Source: CAZTTG01 sp964615935 (GTDB lineage: Bacteria > Planctomycetota > UBA1135 > GCA-002686595). Taken from it: DNA of 27,856 nucleotides. Position numbers and translations under genes: made by a program. The notes below the pieces were generated by a model that worked only from the letters and a program-made list of their open reading frames with translations, ran no database searches and was not told the DNA's origin. Where the stretch lies: contig CAZTTG010000085.1 in assembly GCA_964615935.1 (NCBI GenBank), positions 1-27,856 of the forward strand. Direction: 5' to 3'. This document shows, piece by piece, positions 23,080 through 27,856 of the stretch. How positions within the stretch are numbered: position 1 is the stretch's first letter; each line of letters begins with the position of its first letter.

Positions 23080-24498
23080 CTACGACCCCTCGACCCCGAC
23101 CCCCTTCCAGGATCCCTCCCCGCGATAGCGGATCGAGGACTCCCCCGCCAGGATCCGGGGGGCGACCTCGAGCGCCATCTGCACGCACTCGTCCATGTTG
23201 CAGTAGCGGAAGAGCCCCTGTCGGCCCAGGGTGACCAGGTTGGCCAGGGGCGAGAGCGCGTCCAGCAGCCGGTCGGTCCGCTCCTGGAAGCCGCGCACCT
23301 GGATGGGATAGGCGCAGGTCAGGCGCGCGACGTCGCAGCCCAGGATCTCCTCGGGCCGGAGGAGGTCCAGGCCTACCAGCGCCTCGGTCACGAGCCGCTC
23401 GATCGCCGCGTCCTCCAGGGACCAGGTGTCATCGCCGGGGTCGCAGGAGATCTCCACCGCCAGGCCCGTGCGGCCCGGCGGCGCCATGCCGGGGTCGAAG
23501 CGCGCGAACTCGGTGAAACGCTGGAAGGGCACGTCCCCGTCGGAGAAGTAGGTCCAGTCGAAGTCCGTCACCCGGGGCTTGTCGATCCGCAGGAACGCGA
23601 AGACCATACCGCGGAAGGGCAGCTCGTTGGCCGCCAGGAGATCCCGCGCGCCCTCGCCCAGGGCCGCCTCCACCAGGTGCGGGAGGGGGACGGTGGACAG
23701 GACCGCGTCGAAGCCGCCGACCGAGGTGCCGTCGGCGAAGCGGAGGGCCTCCACCCGGCCGTCGGCCGTGTCGAGCCGCACCAGGCGCTTGCCGCAGGAG
23801 AGCTCCCCGCCCCCCGCCTCGATCCCGGCCGCCAGGTGCCGCGACAACCCGCGGATGCCCCCCCGGGTGTACAGGAAGCTCCTGCGCAGCTCGCTGTGGC
23901 GCGGCGCCCGGTCCTCGCGGCCCAGGAACTGGAAGGCCAGCGACTTGCGGAGGAACTGCCACAGCGAGACCGAGGAGATCCGGTCCGAGGCCGTGCTGGT
24001 GTCCAGCAGCCCGGGATCCACGCCCCAGACCTTCTCGGTGTAGGGTCCGAAGTACAGCTCGTACAGGGTCCGGCCGAAGCGGGAGCGGGTCCACTCCTCG
24101 AAGGACTCGTCCCGCGGCTTCCGGACGCAGTTGCGCAGGCGCGACCAGGCGACCTCCGCCCCGGCCCGCAGGCACAGGAGGGGCCCCACGCTGGCCAGCA
24201 CCTCGCTCACCTCGAAGGGGAAGCGCATGGTGCGGCCCCGGAAGTACTGCGCGGTGCTCTTCCGGACCTCGACCAGGTCCTCGCCGCAGACCTCGCGCAG
24301 GAAGCCCAGGAGGAGGGGGTCGTCGGTGCACAGCTCGTGGGGCCCGTAGTCGAAGGTGTAGCCGTCCCGCTTGAACGAGCCGGCCAGGCCGCCCGGCTCC
24401 GCCCGGGCCTCGAAGAGCGCGACCGAGGCCCCGCCCCGCAGCAGGGCCAGGGCCGCGGTGAGGCCGGTCACCCCTCCCCCGAGGACGGCGACCCTCAT
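23080..24498 (-). CDS. FAD-dependent oxidoreductase (HemG/UGM-like), intact copy
   Basis: The 472-residue protein begins at once with a Rossmann FAD motif, VAVLGGGVTGL (G7, G9, G12), an acidic residue in LFEARAEPGGLAGS, and the YTFDYGPHEL substrate-side loop seen in protoporphyrinogen-oxidase/UGM-like flavoenzymes. The middle contains LYELYFGPYTEKVWG, and the C-terminus LGRQGLFRYCNMDECVQMALEVA makes the final FAD contacts. The second half is duplicated at 18569-19280, with 494 bp identical. ATG at 24498; ribosome site unclear. It lies downstream of a low-GC secreted-protein cassette in convergent orientation. The family usually oxidises or rearranges ring substrates or desaturates lipids; in this glycan-rich context a nucleotide-sugar or polyprenyl-linked substrate is plausible but unproven. 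Only a distant relative of the protein at 11337-12791. Confidence 0.85.
   Translation of the reverse strand: MRVAVLGGGVTGLTAALALLRGGASVALFEARAEPGGLAGSFKRDGYTFDYGPHELCTDDPLLLGFLREVCGEDLVEVRKSTAQYFRGRTMRFPFEVSEVLASVGPLLCLRAGAEVAWSRLRNCVRKPRDESFEEWTRSRFGRTLYELYFGPYTEKVWGVDPGLLDTSTASDRISSVSLWQFLRKSLAFQFLGREDRAPRHSELRRSFLYTRGGIRGLSRHLAAGIEAGGGELSCGKRLVRLDTADGRVEALRFADGTSVGGFDAVLSTVPLPHLVEAALGEGARDLLAANELPFRGMVFAFLRIDKPRVTDFDWTYFSDGDVPFQRFTEFARFDPGMAPPGRTGLAVEISCDPGDDTWSLEDAAIERLVTEALVGLDLLRPEEILGCDVARLTCAYPIQVRGFQERTDRLLDALSPLANLVTLGRQGLFRYCNMDECVQMALEVAPRILAGESSIRYRGEGSWKGVGVEGS
23222..23715 (-). repeat. 494-bp perfectly identical tract, copy B
   Basis: This is the partner of 18711-19204, in the same orientation, 4511 bp away. 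It lies entirely within the intact FAD oxidoreductase gene and covers its substrate-domain and early C-terminal coding part. Together the two tracts form long direct repeats around the secreted-protein cassette. Confidence 0.93.
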
Positions 24499-24881
24499 GA
24501 GGGGAGGACCCCGGGCCGCGCCGGGCGGTTCGACGCGAGCGGGAGCGGATCCGGCCGGATCCGGGCGGGCCGGTCGGCCCGATGGAGTTCCGACGTCATG
24601 GCAAGGGTCACGTCGCTCGCCGGGGCGGGGATCGGGGGGGAAGCCGCGCCCGGCAGTGGGGATCCTACCGGAGATCCCCCGGCCGGGAGAGCGCGGTCGG
24701 CCGGCGGGCCTCGGAATGTCCCGTTCGGGCCGGGGCGGAGCCGGAGGACGCGGCGCGCTCGCGGCCGGCCGCGGGGCCCCCGGAGCGGCCAGGCGGCTGG
24801 CGCGGGGCTCGGGGGGGCGCTAGAGGTCTTGGGCCCCCGTTGCGTGGGCGAATGAATCGAGTTTGGCGCCCAAGGCCTCCA
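24499..24881. other. GC-rich spacer upstream of the FAD oxidoreductase, no supported gene
   Basis: The spacer contains the presumed promoter of the minus-strand gene, but no convincing boxes were found. A 7-bp inverted repeat lies at 24658-24679 (GGGGATC / GATCCCC, 8-nt loop). Arg/Gly/Pro-rich open frames here have no ribosome sites and look like composition artefacts. Confidence 0.45.
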
Positions 24882-24979
24882 GCGCTCGCCGGGAGGCGAG
24901 CGCGGGCCCCGTCAGGGGCCCGTTCGCGCCACGCGAGCGCAGCGAGCATGTGGCGCAGCCGCGCGCAGGAGCGCGCGGC
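24882..24979. other. Four consecutive perfect hairpins (structured RNA or repeat element candidate)
   Basis: The stems are: 24882-24890/24895-24903 (9 bp, GNRA-type loop GGGA); 24904-24910/24915-24921 (7 bp, loop GTCA); 24926-24932/24950-24956 (7 bp, 17-nt loop); 24958-24966/24971-24979 (9 bp, loop AGGA). They follow each other with 0-4 nt between. All arms are exact complements. High GC makes some chance pairing likely, but four in a row filling 98 nt is unusual. Position: about 70 bp upstream of the 61-nt element and 300 bp upstream of the nfnA-like gene. Confidence 0.5.
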
Positions 24980-25046
24980 GCGATCACCGGCCTGCCCCGG
25001 CCCCCTGGCTCGTCCATCCCCGGGCGGTGGCGCCGCCTGCGGAGCT

Positions 25047-25107
25047 GGCGCGCCGACGAGGATTCTCCGACACGCCTGGTCGGTCTGAGGCGAAGCCTCG
25101 CTAGAAT
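25047..25107 (+). repeat. 61-nt dispersed element, copy 2 (promoter/leader candidate)
   Basis: This copy is 59/61 identical to positions 2-62 (changes at 25070 and 25077). It keeps the GAGGC-GAA-GCCTC hairpin and the terminal TAGAAT (25102-25107), 167 nt upstream of the nfnA-like GTG. The homology stops immediately after TAGAAT, as expected if the conserved unit ends at a -10 box. The following 25108-25274 is GC-rich leader with nothing else recognisable. Confidence 0.6.
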
Positions 25108-25274
25108 GCTCGGCCCTTCGATCCGCCCGAGGCGGATCGGGCCGGAACGGGACGCCCCTGCAGCCCTCTGGGCGGAGGGCCTGACAGGCGCCCCCGACCG
25201 CTCCTGGCGGGAGCTCCGGCCGGACCGAGCCGCCCCTTCCATCCCCTCACCACCAGCCGCGAGGAGTCGCCATC

Positions 25275-26111
25275 GTGGGAAGCAAGATCGTCACGGCCCG
25301 GGAGCTGGCTCCCCAGACGATGCTCTTCGAGATCGAGGCCCGGCACATCGCCGAGCGAGGCCGGGCCGGCCAGTTCATCATCCTGCGCGTGAGCGAACCG
25401 GGGGAGCGGATCCCCCTGACCATCGCCAACCGGGACGTCGAGCGCGGCACCATCACCATCGTGGTGCAGGAGGTGGGCAAGACCACCCGGGACCTGAACC
25501 GGCTGCGCGCCGGGGACGAGATCCTGGACCTGGCCGGCCCCCTGGGCCGCGCCACCGACATCCCCGCCGGCGGCAAGACCGTGGTCTGCGTCGGGGGGGG
25601 CATCGGCAACGCGGTGGTCTGGCCCCAGGCGGCCGCCCTGCGGGAGGCCGGCAACAAGGTCATCTGCATCCTGGGCGCCCGCACCAAGGAGCTGCTCATC
25701 CTCGAGGAGGAGATCACGGCGGTGAGCGACCAGGTCACCACCACCACCGACGACGGCTCCTACGGCCGCAAGGGGGTGGTCACCCACGCCCTGCAGGACC
25801 TGATCGAGTCCGGCGAGGGCATCGACGAGGTCATCTGCGTCGGCCCGGTGGTCATGATGAAGTTCGTCTGCGCCACCACCAAGCCCTTCGGAATCCCCAC
25901 CCAGGCCTCGCTGAACCCGATCATGGTGGACGGCACCGGCATGTGCGGCGCCTGCCGGGTCACCGTCGGCGAGAAGACCCAGTTCGCCTGCGTGGACGGA
26001 CCCGAGTTCGACGGCCACGAGGTGAACTTCGACGAGCTGATCACGCGCCTGGCCTACTACCAGCCCGAGGAGCGGCTCTCGCTCGAGCTGGCTCGCCGCT
26101 GCGACGACTGA
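25275..26111 (+). CDS. NfnA/SudB-like ferredoxin-NADP+ reductase alpha subunit
   Basis: The 278-residue protein has the FAD- and NAD-binding ferredoxin-reductase fold of the dihydroorotate-dehydrogenase-electron-transfer/sulfide dehydrogenase family: FAD contact RIPLTIAN, GPLG, then the nucleotide motif VCVGGGIGNAVVWPQ, and a C-terminal [2Fe-2S] site. Cluster ligands visible are C224, C227 and C239 (GMCGACRV...FACVDG). D219, five residues before the first Cys, may be the fourth ligand, as a non-cysteine ligand is known for NfnA. The usual AP after the nucleotide glycines is AV here. The start is GTG at 25275 with GAGGAG eight bases upstream. It is followed after 58 bp by the NfnB-like partner. 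Together they form a cytoplasmic flavoprotein that exchanges electrons between NADH, NADPH and ferredoxin, possibly by bifurcation; SudAB sulfide dehydrogenase is the alternative name. Confidence 0.88.
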   Translation: MGSKIVTARELAPQTMLFEIEARHIAERGRAGQFIILRVSEPGERIPLTIANRDVERGTITIVVQEVGKTTRDLNRLRAGDEILDLAGPLGRATDIPAGGKTVVCVGGGIGNAVVWPQAAALREAGNKVICILGARTKELLILEEEITAVSDQVTTTTDDGSYGRKGVVTHALQDLIESGEGIDEVICVGPVVMMKFVCATTKPFGIPTQASLNPIMVDGTGMCGACRVTVGEKTQFACVDGPEFDGHEVNFDELITRLAYYQPEERLSLELARRCDD

Positions 26112-26169
26112 GAGCACCGGACCTTCGAGACCGAGACGACCGAGCAGGAAGACCCAAGGAGCGACCCTC

Positions 26170-27675
26170 ATGGCGGAGGACCGGAAGAAGAAGCGTAAGA
26201 AGCGCAAGATCAACAAGTCCAAGGTCAAGGAGCCCATGCCGGAGCGCCCCCCGGAGGAGAGGATCCTGGACTTCGAGGAGGTGCCCCTGGGCTACACCGC
26301 GGATCAGGCCCGATCGGAGGCCCAGCGCTGCGCCCAGTGCCGGGACAAGCCCTGCATCCCCGGCTGCCCGGTGGGCATCGACATCCCCGCCTTCGTCCTC
26401 TTGGTCGGAGAGGGCAAGTTCGAGGACGCCCTGCGCAAGATCAAGGAGAAGAACTTCCTGCCGGCCATCTGCGGCCGGGTCTGCCCGCAGGAGGACCAGT
26501 GCGAGCTGGTCTGCACGCTCAACAAGCCGGAGAAGGGCCGCGAGTCCAGCGCGGTGGGCCGCGTCGAGCGCTTCGTGGGCGACTACGCCATGGAGCACGG
26601 CCTGGACGCCCTGCCCAAGAAGGACCCGCCCACGGGCAAGAAGGTGGCCGTCATCGGCTCCGGGCCGGCCGGCCTGACCTGCGCCAGCGACCTGATCCAG
26701 CGCGGGCACGAGGTGACCGTCTTCGAGGCGCTGCACAAGCCCGGCGGTGTGCTCTTCTACGGCATCCCCCAGTTCCGGCTCCCCAAGGAGATCCTGGTCA
26801 AGGAGATCGACGGCCTGAAGAAGATGGGTGTCGAGTTCGTGATGAACTACCCCGTCGGCAAGGCCGAGCCCCTGGAGTCGATCCGCGAGCGCTTCGACGC
26901 GACCTTCATCGGGGTCGGCGCGGGCCTGCCCTGGTTCCTGGGCGTCCCCGGCGAGAACCTCAACGGCGTGTACAGCGCCAACGAGTTCCTGACCCGGGTC
27001 AACCTCATGGGCGGCTACAAGTTCCCCGAGGACTCCGACACCCCGGTCAAGAAGATCAAGCGCATCGCCGTGATCGGCGCCGGCAACACGGCCATGGATT
27101 CCGCCCGCACCGCCCGCCGCCTGAAGCCGGAGGTGGTCTACCTGGTCTACCGGCGCAGCCGCCTGGAGATGCCCGCCCGGGAGGAGGAGATCCACCACGC
27201 CGAGCAGGAAGGCATCGAGTTCCACCTGCTGCACTCCCCCACCGAGATCCTGGACGACGGCAAGGGGGCGGTGGCGGCCATCCGCTGCCAGGAGATGGAG
27301 CTGGGCGAGCCCGACGACAGCGGCCGGAGGCGGCCGGTGCCGATCAAGGGGCGTACCAAGGAGTTCCCGGTGGACACCGTGGTGGTGTCGATCGGGCAGG
27401 GGCCCAACCCGGTGCTCACGGCCGACTGCCCCGAGCTGAAGCGCAACGAGCGGCGCGGGACCATCATCGTCGATCCCAAGACCATGCAGACCTCCTGGCC
27501 GGACGTCTTCGCCGGGGGTGACATCGTGACCGGAGGGGCGACGGTGATCCTGGCCATGGGGGCGGGTCGCGTGGCGGCGGACGCGATGCACCGCTTCCTC
27601 ATGACGGGGGACGCGACTCCTCCGCCGGAGCCCGAGCCGGAGGTGGCGGCGGAGACCGCCGAAGCGGAGGGGTAG
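26170..27675 (+). CDS. NfnB/GltD-like NADPH-dependent flavoprotein, Fe-S subunit
   Basis: The 501-residue protein has a Lys/Arg-rich start (KKKRKKRKINKSK), then an N-terminal Fe-S domain with the four-plus-four cysteine pattern CAQCRDKPCIPGCP and CGRVCPQEDQCELVC. An FAD Rossmann motif VIGSGPAGL (G163 on), an NADP motif VIGAGNTAMD (G303 on) and the final FAGGDIVTGGATVILAMGAGR follow. This is the GltD/NfnB architecture: two [4Fe-4S] clusters, FAD and NAD(P)H. No glutamate-synthase large subunit is nearby, and the NfnA-like partner directly precedes it, so the Nfn/Sud assignment is better than GltD. ATG at 26170 with AGGAG eight bases upstream. The basic N-terminal extension and an acidic, Pro-rich C-terminal tail are lineage additions. 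Confidence 0.9.
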   Translation: MAEDRKKKRKKRKINKSKVKEPMPERPPEERILDFEEVPLGYTADQARSEAQRCAQCRDKPCIPGCPVGIDIPAFVLLVGEGKFEDALRKIKEKNFLPAICGRVCPQEDQCELVCTLNKPEKGRESSAVGRVERFVGDYAMEHGLDALPKKDPPTGKKVAVIGSGPAGLTCASDLIQRGHEVTVFEALHKPGGVLFYGIPQFRLPKEILVKEIDGLKKMGVEFVMNYPVGKAEPLESIRERFDATFIGVGAGLPWFLGVPGENLNGVYSANEFLTRVNLMGGYKFPEDSDTPVKKIKRIAVIGAGNTAMDSARTARRLKPEVVYLVYRRSRLEMPAREEEIHHAEQEGIEFHLLHSPTEILDDGKGAVAAIRCQEMELGEPDDSGRRRPVPIKGRTKEFPVDTVVVSIGQGPNPVLTADCPELKRNERRGTIIVDPKTMQTSWPDVFAGGDIVTGGATVILAMGAGRVAADAMHRFLMTGDATPPPEPEPEVAAETAEAEG

Positions 27676-27690
27676 GCGAGGGGGCCGGGG

Positions 27691-27722
27691 GGCGCGGCCT
27701 CGTCACGGCCTCCCGGGACGCC
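27691..27722 (+). repeat. 32-nt direct repeat, copy 1
   Basis: This copy matches 27825-27856 at 30 of 32 positions. It includes the left outer arm of the inverted repeat at 27693-27772. Confidence 0.7.
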
Positions 27723-27772
27723 CGCGGGGGGTTCCTGCCCCGACGGGCGATTCCTGTGGCCGTGAGGCCGCG
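27693..27772 (+). terminator. Long nested inverted repeat after the nfnB-like gene
   Basis: The outer arms 27693-27710 and 27758-27772 pair over 15 bases with a 3-nt bulge. Inside, CGCCCG (27719-27724) pairs with CGGGCG (27744-27749), and CGGGG (27725-27729) with CCCCG (27738-27742). The structure starts 17 nt after the stop. No U-tract follows, so factor-independent termination is not certain. Confidence 0.5.
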
Positions 27773-27824
27773 ACCGACGCAACGGCAGACGTGAGCGGTC
27801 TACTCGGCGAGCGCCCGCGGAGCG

Positions 27825-27856
27825 GGCGCGGCCTCGTCACAGCCTCGCGGGACGCC
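27825..27856 (+). repeat. 32-nt direct repeat, copy 2, cut by the window end
   Basis: This copy is 134 bp from copy 1 with differences at two positions. It is preceded by a perfect 8-bp hairpin (27811-27818 with 27822-27829, loop GGA). It may be the start of a second copy of the nested inverted-repeat unit. The homology could run past the edge. Confidence 0.65.

Noticed and set aside
24882..24979. tRNA, attC-like site or insertion-sequence ends in the hairpin cluster
   Set aside because: There is no cloverleaf with anticodon and T-loop, no integrase or transposase nearby, and the hairpins are separate simple stems.
25047..25107. The 61-nt repeat as terminal repeats of a 25-kb mobile element
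   Set aside because: The copies are in direct orientation, the enclosed genes are ordinary chromosomal ones, and no recombinase is present.
26170..27675. Assignment as glutamate synthase small subunit (gltD)
   Set aside because: No large subunit is adjacent and an NfnA/SudB-like partner directly precedes it; the Nfn/Sud pair fits better.

Overview
The window reads as a stretch of chromosome from a high-GC bacterium, most likely an uncultured or rarely cultured member of the Planctomycetota. The best taxonomic hint is the secreted beta-propeller protein at 19903-21510. Its last ~130 residues (from the YCEPTSPGPHA segment to the end) resemble a C-terminal module I know from many planctomycete secreted proteins. 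The choice-of-anchor-Q-like beta-helix protein beside it fits the same picture. The assignment is inference from protein style; no rRNA or other marker gene is present.

Layout. (1) 113-3295, plus strand: an ADP-forming acyl-CoA synthetase, then a TauE/SafE-type permease. (2) 3302-7064, minus strand: a small CGGC-type cysteine-rich protein, then a tightly packed phospholipid operon transcribed from 7064 downwards (CdsA-like cytidylyltransferase, a PlsC acyltransferase fused to a thymidylate-kinase-like P-loop kinase, a DAGK-like lipid kinase). (3) 7309-9285, minus strand: a GTP-type PEP carboxykinase with a good sigma70-like promoter, a strong Shine-Dalgarno and a perfect 15-bp hairpin after the stop. 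(4) 10047-13588, plus strand: a three-gene operon of a homoserine-dehydrogenase-like/SAF protein, a UGM/HemG-like FAD oxidoreductase and a crotonase lacking both usual catalytic glutamates. (5) 13623-18617: divergent asparagine-synthase-type amidotransferase and WecE-like sugar aminotransferase, then a GT-C-like membrane glycosyltransferase. With part 4 this looks like a surface glycan or glycolipid locus. (6) 18569-24498: a broken 3' copy and a full copy of an FAD oxidoreductase gene, in the same orientation. They flank a visibly lower-GC segment with two secreted repeat proteins. The copies share a perfectly identical 494-bp tract inside more diverged sequence. (7) 25275-27675, plus strand: an NfnA/NfnB-like (SudB/SudA-like) flavoprotein pair.

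The most notable non-coding signals are as follows. A 61-nt element occurs twice (2-62 and 25047-25107; 59/61 identical), each time upstream of a central-metabolism gene and ending in a -10-like TAGAAT. Four back-to-back perfect hairpins lie at 24882-24979. A long nested inverted repeat follows the last gene (27693-27772), and its left arm is repeated at the window edge.

How the genes may work together. PEPCK, the acyl-CoA synthetase and the Nfn-like complex deal with carbon and redox balance. The CdsA/PlsC/DAGK operon makes or remodels phospholipid. Parts 4-6 probably build or modify a nitrogen-containing surface sugar. No tRNA, rRNA, CRISPR array, transposase or integrase was found.
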